64,000 nt of DNA from Bugula neritina (Eukaryota > Bryozoa > Gymnolaemata > Cheilostomatida > Bugulidae), in NCBI GenBank assembly GCA_964035545.1, contig OZ037765.1, positions 9,020,698 through 9,084,697 of the forward strand, written 5' to 3'. The notes under the pieces were generated by a model. That model was not told the origin of the DNA and searched no databases. It saw only the letters and a program-made list of their open reading frames with translations. Shown one piece after another: positions 35,001 to 49,122 of this stretch (the first letter of the stretch is position 1; each line of letters opens with the position of its first letter). The position numbers and the translations under genes are program-made.

Positions 35001-38000
35001 AAATTATTTCAATTATCAGCCATGATCATAACATACCTCGTTGGCAAGCTGCAGGCTGTCTCGCATGGTAGAAGCTCTGTATTCAATTTCCTGCTCATGG
35101 CTTTCATGCAGCTGCTTTATTTGGTTCACAAACTTCTGCTCCTGCGCAATCATTTCTCCCTCAAACTTCTCTTGCAAGTGTCTGGCTTGCTCAGTTAAGG
35201 CTTTCTCTCTGTCAGCATTGCAGTCAGCATAAACTTTCTCCAACTCTTCTTGCATGTAGTTCTCCTCTGTATTAGTATGTCCATCAACTGTAGGCCGAGT
35301 CATAGCCTGCAGATACACAAGGTTCTAGTCATCTCAGTGTATTTCTACACCAACAAACAGTACACAGTTTATGCACCAACCACTACTTTGCCAGCACATA
35401 AGAAAAGACCTCACATAAATGTGGTTTAAAACCTGAAGTAGCTTACAACTTGAAGAGTGCAGTCATGTAAACACGTTGACAACAACGATGTCAACATATT
35501 AGAAGAAAAAACTAACTACCTGAATTTGTTGATTGTATGATGTTGTCAATTCCAGCTTTTGGTCATCCAGAGCTTTCTGCATATTGATCTTCTCCTGGCA
35601 TCTAAGTTGCTCAATTTCTTGTTTGTGCACGAGTTTGAGCTCAGCTATTGAACTGTCCAGCTTTTGAATAAACTCAGTGTTCAACGCCTCAATATGCTGC
35701 TCAGCCTTGGCCAACTCAGCTGCCTTCTGCTGATTGAGAGTATTTATCTGCATCTGGAGATTTTCTCTCTCCGTATCTTTGTCTGCCAGTTTTTGACTCA
35801 GGAGTTTCAAATCAAGAGTCATGTTACTACGAATCTGGTCCAACTCCAACTCATGCTCCAAGCAGAGACGCTTAGAAAGCTGTAGTTCCGCTTCGCTCAC
35901 AGCTTTCACAGTTTCGTGATCTTTAGCGTCAGCCAACTCCCGTAACTGTGCCAGTAGCACCTTGTTATCTTCTCTCACCATCTGGCAACTGGCTTCCAAT
36001 TCAGCATTTTTTGAGTCTTGCTGTTTCTGTTTCTCGAGTAACTCTACAGAACTGCCTTGTATTGAGTCAAACATCTCTCTCTGAAATGTATCCATATCCT
36101 TTGCATAAACATTCAAATCTTGCCGAGCAAGATTGCTCGATTCCCTCAAACTGTTGAGATCGCGGAGGCACAGGCTTCGAAGGCGACGCATACAATCTGA
36201 CAATTTTTCACACTTGGCCTTCAGCATGCTGTACTTCTGTTTATAAGTAGAATTTTCAGATGCGAGTTTTTCTATTTCGCTGTTCTGTTTAGTGATTGTC
36301 TCAGCCATTTCATCATTTGATTCTGAAGCCACATTATCATAGCTTTGGTAGAAATTGGCTGTCAGGAAGCCACCCGAGCCCTCGTCATTCAGAGAAAGTG
36401 AAGCTAAAAAGGAACAGAACAGTGAGCAGATTATGTTGCTTCACCCTACTAGAGGAATGCATTTTTCTCTACACAAAAACCAGGGAATTAATTTTTTTAT
36501 ATAATACAGGTTGGCATGCAGCTCATCATAAACTAAACTGCAGAATGTCTGCCAGGGTTCATACTTGTTATAGAAACTAGTGAAAGGTGTCTTCAAAGCT
36601 TATAATAGAATGCTAATTAACACAATAATTTAATGGATTTTACCAGCCCATGCTGCTTCTCTGCATACAACCAAATATATTTAATACAATGCCTTTCAAA
36701 ATTTAGTTCAAGGAGGAAAAATCACTGGAAACAGTGAGTGAATATTATATTATAGTCATCCCCGCAGCAATTAGATTCAGGCCACACCAGAATAGTTTTC
36801 AGATAAAATAACACATATAGAATATTTCCCACAATATTTACACGTCTTCAGCCAACTGGCACATTTTTGCATCGCCATAAAAAAAAATCTGGAGAAATCT
36901 TACTTAGCGCAGAAATATATTACCAAAGATAATTATAATATGTTTTTCCTATTATATATTATATTATACATTAAATTTATTTTCCTGGTATAAATATCTT
37001 CTGCACTTGATATATGTGGCAAATTTCAAGTGTTCAAGTTACACAAACAAGGAAAATACTTGGCAAAAGAAGACTTCAGTATGTATAAGTTTGACTACTT
37101 AATAACTTTACTCGTAAATAGTAAGCATAGTATTAGTTATATTACTTGGTGCCTTTTCCTCATCTGAGAGATCCTCATTAGACATTTGCTCAAACTTTGC
37201 CATCATGTGCACAGAGTCAGCATCTGCTGCCAGCACAGACATTCGAAGTTGCTCTGGTACTGCTGACTCTTCGTCCAGTGCAACACTCGGCTTCTGATAG
37301 GACTCTGTGTGCATTGGCACAGCGAGCACTGAAGGACTGGCCATTGTGTCAGCCATGGAGGAGGATGCTAGGGTACAGAATAGTGTTCAATATAATTCCC
37401 ATATCAAATGATAAAGCTTATATTCAGTCATTTATAAATGCCACTAAACTTGTGAAATGTAATGTGTTAATTATTGTGGCGAGAAAAATAATTCCAGCTA
37501 TCAGCAAGATAAAAGTAATAAAACTCAAATGTAACCCAACAGCATAGGATAACTTCTATAGTTGACACTTTTACACACTTTGAATAAAATTAAAAGCAGA
37601 TATGTTAAAGCTACCTCCAATGGCGCTGCTGTTGCTGCTGTGGTTAGTCCTGGGAGAGATCACAGTGATGTCTGACGAGGTAACGGTGGCAGGAGGGGAG
37701 CAGGGAGACGTCTGAACTCTTGGTGAAGAGTGAGGGAGATTTATATACAACTCAGAGTCTCTGTTACTGGCTTTACTACAGAATTACACAAGAACCAGAA
37801 TAGTGAATATCTAACTAAATAAACTTCAACCACTGACAGTAAATTTTATATATTGTGGTGTACATTGTAGCATACAAGTACATACATACTAGTAATGTCA
37901 AACAACAATAATGATAAGAAGTTGATGGTAGTGGCTAGAAAACTGCCTACTTGGGTTTCCAATTACACCCAGTACACAATATACCACTAGGTGGAGGAGA

Positions 38001-41000
38001 TGATAAAGAAATGAAAAACTTCTCTAAAATCTAAACCCTGGGTCAGATATTGTGTAAATTGACTGAGTTTTGTGGTGCATCAAAAAGCATTTATAGGCCA
38101 ACATACAGAGCACTGCAGTATTGTACAAATAATCAATTGCCTCGGGGCTCCATTGAACCTGTATTAGTCCTAAATTTCAACTAAACACCATTAAGTAGCT
38201 TTTCTAAAATTGTACGCAACTGTATAAAACAGATTTTGGATGAGCATTTTGTTTAAAAAACATAACAGACAAAATCATCAATACCTTTTATTAGCTTTTT
38301 AAAAAACTGCTTATTGTTAAAAAAAATATATTTTAGCCCACTTACACATCAACTTTGTGTACAAGTATTAACTCCTTTTAACCAATATAATACTAGAGAC
38401 TGTCTTTAATTTCTGCAACTGAAATTTACAAGCTCAAATTTGTGTGTCCAAAAAATAGCTCTCCATTTTGCCATTTATATTTTTCTTCTAACAGTTTTAT
38501 TGTATTTTAAATTACCCATAATTATATTCTATGACTTCATACCTCAATAAGTCGGCCATTTCAGGCAATAATTCTCGGAGAAGGACTATTTCTTTCTCAC
38601 TAATAAATGGCAAGTCGTCCGATTTAATAGGGGGAGATGACTACAAAAAATACAACAACCAGTAAAAGCTAGCCATAAACTAAGTTTATACTATATCTTT
38701 AAGGAATAGAGAAACAAAAGTCTTTCACCGCCCATCATCTTCTAGACCATAATTATTGTGAAGTATATGCGATCAGAGTAGCCTCATCAACATAGTAATG
38801 ACTTTATTTTGTAATATTTCAAACATATAATAATACATTTCTTATAAGTAAACAACATGATTTATAAAACTATTGTAATATTTCAAACCAAAATAACAAA
38901 TAAATGTGGGATTTAATTTACATGCCATTTTTTCATAGAATAATAAGTGATTCTTTAAAGCGATTACCATTATTGTAGGTGGAACTTTATCCAATCCCGG
39001 AAAAAATTCTCTGATGAAATTTTTACCTAAAATAAAGAAAAACATACTATAAATGTGCAAGTCGGTTTCAACATCAAATAAGTTCTAAAGTTCAATAAAA
39101 CCCGATACGAAATATGAATTGCCATATGATTACTCACCAATTGACAATAAAACATCCTTTCTGGTCTTTACTTCTTTCTCGTACAACTCTGCTGACTTAT
39201 CGTGCACTTGATGATGCCACTAGTAATCAAGAAACATGATTAATATTCAATATATAATCATAACAGAGTTATAACCAAGCTACTACATAAAAAATTGATA
39301 TTTGATTCGGTCACTGAGTATGAGACCTATGGAGTGACTACTAACCCTACAAACAGCTTGCATGGATGAATTAGTTTTTATGTTTCACAAAGTAATTTAC
39401 TGTAAATAATAAACTAAACAAAAATAATTAAACTAAAATAGCAATGAGTAGTCAAATTTGTTAATAAAACTGGAACCTTAAAATTTTACTGCAAATATCA
39501 ACATTATAATTATATCTAAAACAGCTGAGATGGTAGTTGATTATATTTGATATCCAATAGCATTTCAAAGAATCTTCACTATCTCATTTAAAAAAAATAT
39601 GATGCATATCAGCAAAGGTTTTATGGAAAGAAAATACTAGAGTTTAAATTAGAGTATTAGGAAGTGCCCCACACATCACATCTAAAGTATTAGTTCTTTT
39701 TTCATATTTACAGTTGATTAAATAATTTGCGATTTTTAAAGAAATTATGTCAAATAATCATCTGCCTTGAAGCCAATCCTATAGTTCTATACATAAATAT
39801 ATTGCTCAAGGCTTCAGGGGGGTGGGGAGGAGGGTGACTCAAAGGGGTTAGTAAGGTCACTTACACTTTCATACACAGAGTTGAACTGGCGTCTTCTATA
39901 GACCTCAGCACAAAGCTGTACATAAACTGCAGGGGCATTTGAGATCTGCTCTAGCCTGTCTAGTCTTTCTTTCAAATTTTTGCAGCTAAAGGACTGCATG
40001 TATATTTTGTCATCTAATGTGGACATGGATCTTTGTACATACATTATCCACCTAAAACAGTTGCATTGACATTTGCTTAAACGTAGAATTCAGATTCTAA
40101 TAAATGACTAATTGAAAATGGCTCATAAACCCACTTTAATAAACATCATTATCAATGAAATTATATTTAAATAATGGCCAACATGTTAAACACTATCTTG
40201 GAAATAGAGTAAGACTCTAACTTTTTGTACAATATGAATTGCATTATAACTTGATGATAAACTTGGCATTGAAATATCAACAAAATTAGCAAAATAATGA
40301 ATATTTAATAGTCCCTTGATATATACAGCTACTAAACATTAAAATTAAACATTGAAACTAAGCATTGAAATTAAATTGACGGAAAGGAAATGCTGCTGTT
40401 GTGCACCTGAGTCGAGAGTGAAGATTGGCGCTGAGTTCCCGTTTAGTCTCTTGACACTTGACTACAATGCTGCAGAGATCCTCAAACTCACTCTCCATGA
40501 TGCGCAGCTGCTCTCTGTGACTGATGGAGAGGTCAGGCAGGATGTGGGGGTCGGCCAGCTCCTCACATCTCTTCCTGTTGTTTCTGAAACTCTACAGAAG
40601 TCAGTCAAAGATAATATCATCTATTCACAGTAATGGTCTTTATTAGTGTCGATAATTATTTTGTAGGATATTTTAAACTGTAAAATAATTGGTTGGTTGA
40701 GTTGAGCACTTTAAAATTTCTTTGAAAGTTTTAAAAAAATTAGTAAAGAAAGCTAATTATTACTTGATTACTTCTGAAACTTTATAAAACTCAGCCTAAT
40801 CAACATAACATAATAATATTACCAATAATGACCTTCACTAGTGCTAGAATTATTTTGTAAAGTAATTGGCTGGTTGAGTTGAACAAATTGGAATATTTTT
40901 GATACTTTTTAATTTGAAACAATTTGCAAGGGAAGCTAATTGTTATACCTCTGCATATTCTAATAGAGATTTGACACGCATTTCAGCATTCATCTTCAGT

Positions 41001-44000
41001 TGCTCCAGACTATACAGACGTTTCTCCAATCCCTTTATCACTTTCATATCTTCCTTACTGGCATCTTCCTTAATCTTCTGCTTTTCTTCAATTACTCCCT
41101 CTACCACCTCTTCACTCATCTACAATCATATCACCTATAAACTATAAGGATAATAACCTATACAATCATTATAATTATATACTACAGGTAAACACAGCAA
41201 TCCCAGAATAATGTATAAGTCAAGTATAATAAAATAGCAAGCACCAGAAATTAATGACTAACAAATTACTTTAATATTGAAATGAGCTGAAAAAATCTTT
41301 TAAACATCTACCTGGAAGTGACAGATTTAAGTCAAAAAGTCTGAATATCATAATGACAACAGCATGGTCTACAGAAAGAATCGACTTGAGAAGCATACAA
41401 TAGGTACTTAAAAGGAGAAGAAAACTCCAAAGAAAAAATTTTTGCCAAAACTAATCAATTTATTTCTTTATACCTGCAGGATTTGAGCATTTCCAAAGAG
41501 GGCTCTATCAACACTAATTATTAGGTATTTTTTAAACCAAGGGGCATAACTTCAATTTCAGAAATAAATCAATACTAGAACTGTAGAAGTTGTTTCTAAA
41601 ACTGCACAACTGAACTAAGCTGTAAGTCTAGAGTAAAGATAAAGGCGAAGCCAAAACCAATGTGAAAACAAGGTAAACCAAGTGACCTGAGTGAGCGCTG
41701 CCTTGGCTGACTCAGCTTCTGCCAGCAAATCGTGTGTCTCATCCAGCGTGGTGCAATACTGAAGTAAAGTATCTGAACTCCCGGAAAAGAGAGTTTTTAG
41801 TGATGAGAGGATTGGTATGCGGGCCAACAAATCACACGTGTCAGGAAATCTACAATATATAAAAGTTGTAAACTTGTTCAGTGAGTATTATTTCTCTTTT
41901 TCTTATAACTTCTCCTTGAAACTATCATAAAAACAGGAACACCTATTTGCATTGCAGAACCAATATTAGCATTTTACTGGTGTACTTCTGAGATACTAAT
42001 CTCAAAACTAGTGAAAAGGTTGACTATAAAAAAATAAAGCTGACATATACTTTATTGGCCTGGAGCTAATTCATACAGTTTAACTTCTGATACAATGAAT
42101 GATGTATACAGCAGAGCAATTTTGTTTTTGGAAATATCAAAGCATGGAGAAAAATTTAACCAAAAATCTTTAATTTAGTGACTATACTCTTTTCAATACT
42201 AGAGTATTACTTGTATATTAATCTGCATTCGAGCCTATTTCAAACTTTTAATTATATTTGCAATCGGCAGGTCATCCAACATTCAAATATCTCATCCAAT
42301 CATAGCTTTCATTTTATTAGTTGCACTTCCCTTTATTATATTACAAATAGAGAAATATTTGCAACTTCATATTAAATAGACCTGGGGTCTTCTGTAATTT
42401 AGCCACATTATATATCATTACTCTGTAGTTTATGAAATGCACATTTTATTTACACCTCTTTACTATTGATTATTAAACTAACACTAACTCACCCATCAGT
42501 TGGAGCTATAAAATCTAAAAACATTGATAAAGGAGGAGACACTGAATTACACTACACGCCTGCCTGCGGCCAACTTGGTTTATAGCCATCAATTTATGAG
42601 ATAGGTGCAGTAATGGAAAAATTGGAAAAAGTAATAAAGAACGTTAAAGAACTTGGGCTATTAAAATTTCTCTGCTGCTGCACATAGAGAAAATGCATAC
42701 TGCAGGTGTAAGATTAGTTACGAGATACCAGATGACCTATGGTAATGACAAGTAAAGCACAAGAACTGTGGCAACAACTCTTGCAAAGTGCATTCACCAT
42801 CTGAGTACTACAGTTCATATACTGCTACTATAAAATTATCCACCGAGGTTTACTCATTAGTTGCTTAATGCACCTTAATCATAGTGAAAAATGCAACTCA
42901 ACAGGCGGAGGTGAATATCTAACTGAAGGATTCATGCAGCATGATTTAATTTTAATTTTACTACTTTTTTTAACAAAATTTATGTTACAATTTCAAATCA
43001 ATTGCTTCTGATTGGAGTGATGATGTATCAAAAAGCAGAATGTCTATATTATATAGTATCTGTGGAAGTTACTTTGCTTTATAATAAAATTTACAATAAC
43101 ACCAACTTATAAATATAGAATCCAACATAGTAAAAGTAAGGCGTATGTCAAAAATAGATATTTTATTATTTTATGATCTTATGCTATGCAAATACAGAAT
43201 TGGTGTGAAATGTATTACACTTTGCATGCCTGGATATATACAATACAACGTAAGGAAGACATGGTATCTAGTAGCATCTGCATTGGGCATCACTGAATAA
43301 TATGATTACAAACTTGCTCATCAGTACAGCAATTTCTTGAATATAATAAAAATATGTTATAAGTTAATGAAATAAGTTGTTTAGTTGCTGCATCAATAAT
43401 TATTCAGTTTTAACTTTGTTGTTATCTAGTATCTAAAAATAGCGCAGCTAGTCTTCAAATTCCCATCCTGGACTTGTTCCTTGCATTTAGAAATGTCTTA
43501 ATTTAGAAACAGAACATGCAGGGCTGCATGCTGGTTGTCTAGTGACTTTATTCTTACCACAAAACAACCTGGCAAGCTGTCTATATGTAATATGTTAAAA
43601 TATTTCCGCTGTATTGGTCATCTCATAAGCTTGTGCACCCTTATAGTGTTTAGGTAAGAAAGCCAGATATTTTCTAACACTCCCTGCCTTAAACTGTTAA
43701 GCTAAAAGCCTGAGGGTTGGACTAAACGAGTGAATGACTCCATTTCATTATAACTAATGCTTCTACAGATTTGTCATAAGTACCAAGTAAGCACAGCAGA
43801 CCTATTCTCTAAATTATTCATACTGGCACCAATACTAACCGAAGCTTGTCTTTGTTCACATGTTCACTAGCACTATCTAAATTCACACTATCTACTTATA
43901 TTTTATGACCACAGGTTTTGGCTATCTATGCCTTTGTAGACAATACTGAATTTAAATGTGCACTATGAAATCACTCTATAAAAAGGGAATAAACTTGTCT

Positions 44001-46809
44001 TTACAGTATGCATTACTTAGCTTTAGCGTAGGGCCACACGAGTTAAAATTTTTGAAAACCCGCCACACACAATGGGCTGGACGGGTTCCCATATCTTGTC
44101 TCTGCGAGATAACCCTCGTTGTGTGGCCCTACGCTTAGGAAATATTAAATTCTCATCATAGCTTTCCATTTGCTGAATATTACAATTAAAAAGTTTTTTA
44201 TTTGATTATCTGGTAAATATCCATAACATTCTAGTGCTGCCTGGTATCACGCTTGACCATTTGAAGTAAATTAAAATATGATGTGCATACACCACCTTAG
44301 TGCAGTGTGATTGTACGAGTAACTATGCTAACCAAATTACCATGCTGGTTAGTCATCCTCACATGAGTCATTTCAATCATATAAATACAGCTGCTAATAG
44401 ACAATGTAAAACTAGTGAGGAATAGGTTAGGGAGGTATAAATAGTCAAGAGGGAGCAATTTAAAACGATACCTAAATTGTATTTTTTTCCAAATTGCTCC
44501 TACTGTAACAACACCTAATGTGGTGCATACAAATGCATTTACAAAATATTAAGTGAGTTTTAGAGGTTTTGGCCATATTTAATTCTGCTAGGTAGCAGAA
44601 TACCTTCAACTTGGTTGACAAATACTAAAAAGTGTTAAGTATCTCAGCCCCATTTAATTTTTGATTGCTTTAACCATTCAAACTAGTGCTGTTGCCCCAA
44701 TAACAAGCATACTTTATCTCAAAGAATTTAATTCCAGTTTCAAACTAAAAACACTTTCCATAAGTAGAGGAAAACACAAAGCCAAAGATGAGATTAGAGC
44801 CTAAGTAGGCATTGTCATTGCTAATATTCTTATTACATAATAATTATAATCTTGTCCTTTTCAAAAACCTAGTTTATAAGAATGCCAGAAATAAAAGTAA
44901 ATGGCAAGCTAGGAAATTTCTCGGATGCTTCAGCTTCTTGACTTGACAATGTTCAACCTGTGACTATATTTGAGTAAGAGAAGGCCCAGATGTTAGTCAA
45001 AATTGTTTGCTAAGAGGTGTGGACTACAGACAGTACCAATATGAAGATTATTATTCTCTTTGTTATTTATAAGAGCCAAGTTGCATGCACTTATCAGGCT
45101 ATGAATGCTATTGACAAGTGCTTATATAACCAGCATGCATCAAACCGCAGCTGGCAAGAGAGGCTATTGTTATTACAAAGAACCTGAAAATCATAAAACT
45201 AAATTTAACAATGTTCAACCACCTAAACTCTTTAAGTTTTAGATAGATGGTTTTTAATGACTGAGCCCCACTGAGTATACTCTTTCATACCTTTCTAACA
45301 TTTCCAACTGCTGGGCTTTTCTCTCCAGAAGTTTCCGGTACCAAGGAATAAATTTATCAGTTTGTCTGAAGAAGTCGGACAGGCTGTCCTCTAGATTAGA
45401 CAGAACTGTACGCCATCCTTGGTTTTGAAGGTGCTGGTGATGTACCAGATCTTTACACAGCTTTTCATATGCTACTCCTAAATCTTTCAACTCCTATTAA
45501 TGTAAAACAATTTACTTAACACTTTAGTAACATTGATGTGATGGTCTGTTGTGTAAAACAATACACAAAAATAATGCACAAAAATGACAAATTTATATGA
45601 GAAAAAATTAACTTGTAAAGATTTTCTAAACTCTAAAAAAATATTCTTTTATAAAAAAATGTAAATTTATGGAACTACTAGTTCTAATCACAACAATTTA
45701 CGTTTAGAAAACTTGTTTGACTTACTAAAGCTAGCTGTGTTCTGGCAGACAATGTAGCTAGTGTTGGTGCCATTTTCATTGAGTCTTCAATTTTCTGTCG
45801 AATACTTTTCCTATCTATAATTCATATGACAATTAGAATGAGACTGGAGCCACACATTTATTAAAATGACAGCTCTAACCCCAGCATTGAGTGCCAGTAA
45901 TGAATAAAATAAAAAAGTTTTCAATACTCCAACGTAGTCAGGTTCTAGAATGAACGAGTTTTTGAACCAAAAGTTAAAAAGAACCTTTCATTAAAATTCT
46001 ATTTTGTAAGAATACTTTTAGTTTTGAAATTAAAAGTTAGCACGAACAAATATTTTAAAAACACATGCAACTGAGAATGTACGTAGAGAAATGACTAATT
46101 ACCTATGTGTTCTATTTTTATATCTGGAGGATATTTCTCCTCTATTGCTTTCAGACTGAAGAGAAACATCGGACAAGAATCCTAAGACATAATGAAGTAC
46201 ATACAACAATATGAAACAAAATGAGAGACAGGTAGAATACAGGTAAAGCGTTGAGTAAAAAATAAGAACTGTAACTAAATAGAGGTAGGTGCAGTAATGT
46301 AGAAATTGAGAAAAACCTGTGTTCTAGATTGGAAATGTAGCAAAAGAAGTTGTTATCGCAAGAACTTCAACCCACACCCCAAACCAAAATATAATAATAA
46401 AACTAAAAGAACTTAGGCTATCTCAATTTCTCCACTAAATGACTAAATAGTTAAAAGCATACTTTGCCTGATGTGTATGTGCCAACTTTTTGATCTGAAT
46501 CGACCACCCCACCTCCACTCATCAGCAGAACTTGATTGCTAACTGGGATACCAAGGCTTCTTTCGATAACCCGCTTCAGTGCCTTTACACTGCAAGACAA
46601 TGATACTCCATGCATGAATATTCAAAAACCAAATTTCCTTCTTTAATTTCCATGATGAAAAATTGCTTAAAAATATGTTAAATTTTATAGAAAATAATAT
46701 AAATTTACTAGTGACTATATATGTAGAGCAACTGTTACCTTTGCATAGCAAGACTCAGATCAAATAGGAGCATGTCTCCTCGATTCACAAAGAACACTTG
46801 AATATCCAT
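32056..46809 (-). CDS. RB1CC1: RB1CC1/FIP200, autophagy-initiation scaffold
   Basis: Twenty coding exons in transcript order: 46809-46739, 46589-46463, 46181-46103, 45814-45726, 45493-45291, 41849-41687, 41119-40949, 40591-40407, 40051-39865, 39219-39138, 39026-38968, 38640-38543, 37775-37615, 37367-37146, 36403-35520, 35306-35037, 34926-34537, 33769-33702, 33008-32816 and 32130-32056. Phases agree at every junction, giving 1,258 residues (human 1,594). The N-terminus MDIQVFFVNRGDMLLFDLSL is the ubiquitin-like start. HHQHLQNQGWRTVLSNLED, KVIKGLEKRLYSLEQLK and HILPDLSISHREQLRIME match the N-terminal dimer domain. Coiled coil dominates residues about 630-1020. The C-terminal Claw is clear: GDKVIIFYD, FGTPLHFVHSDS, SRPWILAEILEKEYCLA, RFNVPINTKFYRVKAKPW. 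FIP200 organises the ULK1/ATG13/ATG101 complex and binds cargo receptors through the Claw. Two small transposon-like families sit in its introns. Confidence 0.95.
33059..33113. repeat. 55-base intronic hairpin
   Basis: A 16-bp perfect arm GTATTCAGTACTATTC at 33059-33074 pairs with 33098-33113. An inner CTTAGCAT/ATGCTAAT arm extends this to 24 bp with one mismatch, around a 7-base loop. It lies in the RB1CC1 intron just upstream of the first Claw exon. Confidence 0.85.
42605..42683. mobile_element. Small inverted-repeat element, GTGCAG family, copy 1
   Basis: 79 bp with imperfect ends (GTGCAGTAATGGAAAAATT at the left, complement of GTGCAGCAGCAGAGAAATT at the right). It is flanked by ATAG on both sides (42601-42604 and 42684-42687). 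The right half shares AGAACTT(G/A)GGCTAT with copy 2. Confidence 0.55.
44026..44134. mobile_element. PIF/Harbinger-like MITE in RB1CC1 intron
   Basis: 109 bp with tips GCGTAGGGCCACAC and its complement GTGTGGCCCTACGC. TTA is duplicated at 44023-44025 and 44135-44137. The tips are almost the same as those of the MED20 intron element, but the interior differs and is shorter. No ORF belongs to it. Confidence 0.7.
46289..46443. mobile_element. Small inverted-repeat element, GTGCAG family, copy 2
   Basis: 155 bp. The left end GTGCAGTAATGTAGAAATTG is partly matched by the complement of the right end (GTCATTTAGTGGAGAAATTG, about 16 of 22 over the fuller ends). It shares both flanking parts with the 42605-42683 copy. 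It lies in the RB1CC1 intron between coding exons 2 and 3. Confidence 0.45.
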
Positions 46810-47619
46810 GTTAGGTGATCAACTGGTTTGCTAACATATAAGCTGTAAAAGTAACAAAAAATATTAAAAATGTAAATACATAGTACTAAATTATTTTAAA
46901 TACAATACATTATTATAACAGCCATCACCATGTAATATTTTATAGCTAAGAAATTGTAATAAGCTCTACATATTTTGCCATTCTACTTCATAATATAAAA
47001 AATATAACCCCATTTTAATTCGCACATCTAATAATCACAATCTAATAACATATATTTCAATGATTTATGTTCTACCTTTAAATCAAAATTTGAAAATTAT
47101 ATTAACATTATCTTGTTACCACATCTTATATTAAAATACCTGTAAGCGTATTGCAGTATTTGCAGCAACTTTAAAATGATGACCATTTATCTATATAACT
47201 ATATTGAATTTTAAACCAAAAAAAATTCTAAGAAACATAGTCCTGATGACAAAACTTAATAAACTAGATCTAATAGCACATTAATAGTTCCTTACATTAC
47301 CACAAACTCTAAGCCCTAACTTACATATTGAAATAAAATACTTGTTTGCTTCAAAGTCAAGTCTGTATTGAGTCTATTTTGGTAAGAATTCTAAAATTTT
47401 GGGCAAAACATCAATAAGAACTAAGTCTCTTGCTGTGTTAGAAACATGATTATAAAGGCTTTCAAAATAGTGCAGGAGCAATTATGATTGGGATGGCTAC
47501 CCTGATATCACACAGATTTCAGCCTGCTAATGTGCATGTGTCATACTTTAAATTCATACTAGGCTATTTTAAATGTAAAACCTAAATTGAAACACAATTT
47601 TCTAATCAAACTACTAACT

Positions 47620-48850
47620 GGTGAGGTTATAGTATTTATAGTTATACTGCCATCAGTATTATTCATGATAAACATTATTTACACTGAATCAGTTGATGAA
47701 CTTGAAGTTTAAATGAGAAAATTAGAAAACTTAAAATTAAGTAATATAATAATTCATAGGTAACAATAATTCTGACCATCACAATAGCAAGGAGTACAGC
47801 TCCAATAATCAGTAACCAAACTTAATATCGGTACCTAGTGTTATTATCATTTTATGGTCAGTTTCACTTTAGGTTTATAATCATAATGCCTATACTCATA
47901 CTGAATATTGTCTGCGTCAATAAAATCTGAGTTAGTAGTTACAATTAGTATTACTATTTGATCAGTATGAGTATGGTTCTCCTGAATCAAAATCATAACC
48001 ATAATTATAATCATAACGATAGCCATACTCATAGAGACATCGTTATCATGGTTGTAAAACAGAAGCTAAATGCAATTGTCATTTTAATTTCGTACTCAAA
48101 CACTTACAGTGATATTGATACTCACAATCACAGTAATAGTTGTAACCATACTGATGAAAGTGATAATCATAATGGTACTCATTAACTAAGAGTAAGTGAA
48201 TACAATTACAAGTAAAGGCACTACTAAAAGTAAATTATTGTAAATCCCATTCATACTCATAGTAATGCTGATAGTCATCTACTGACAATTGATAGTTGAA
48301 GTTGATAGTGTCACTGTCGGTGATACTTATACTCTTAGTCATACTACACAATAATTATAATAATAATACATGCTCTGATAGTGATGCTAATAGCAAAATT
48401 CAAACTGGATGCAAATGCAATACTAATAGTAATAGTATTACTGTAATACTAATACAGTATTACTAATATTAATAATAATACTAATAGTAATACTAATACT
48501 GGTAGTAATACTAATAGTAATAGTAAGAGTTATAATTACAAGTTATTTTAATTTACTTTTAGTTATAGTATAATTATTGTTATTAGTATTACTATTACTA
48601 CTATATCTATTGGTATTTACTAGGCTCTTTCACTTTCAGTATTTGTATTCATAACTCATAATCATTATATAAATCATTATGCTTAAGTTTGACTGTATTC
48701 ACATTCATATTCACTCATACCATAGTGATAATCATAGTCATGACTCGTGACTCATGAGTAATGAAATTCAAATTGGATATTCATATTAACTCAGTTTCAA
48801 TGGCTGCAGTACTAGTTAAATTTCAATTTGATGATCTCAAGACTCGGAGA
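47620..48850. repeat. Field of degenerate ANT/hexamer repeats
   Basis: Runs such as ACTAATAGTAATAGTATTAC and CATACTCATAG, in a self-complementary 3/6-base periodicity with frequent substitutions. Same style as at 10781-13340. Confidence 0.75.
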
Positions 48851-49003
48851 TGAATATCAAATTCATAAAATTAAATATTAATATTATTTTAAATATAATA
48901 TTAATTGAAATAATTAAATTTAATAAAGTATCAATTGTTTATTTTCAACATAAATATAATAAATATAAGTACATAATGATAAATAATGCATTGTACATTA
49001 GTA

Positions 49004-49122
49004 TGATGCAATTCGTCGCACGTTTTATGTGCGTAAACCGTGAAATGCAATATTTTGTCTTTGTTTTTGACTACTACTCCACCTAGACCTACGAGCAGTG
49101 AGTTACCTAACGAATTGCATCA
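49004..49122. mobile_element. Short MITE-like element
   Basis: A 13-bp perfect inverted repeat TGATGCAATTCGT bounds a 119-bp segment with another small internal hairpin (CGCAC...GTGCG). No clear target duplication is seen. Confidence 0.4.

Larger units (their letters stand above)
41850..45290. other. 3.4-kb RB1CC1 intron
   Basis: The largest intron of the gene, between the exon ending LEMLER and the one beginning RFPDTC. It contains MITEs at 42605-42683 and 44026-44134. Otherwise it is AT-rich sequence without coding signal. Confidence 0.7.

Noticed and set aside
40352-40633. Plus-strand 93-residue ORF.
   Set aside because: It overlaps the RB1CC1 exon 40407-40591 in antisense; the minus strand matches the protein family.
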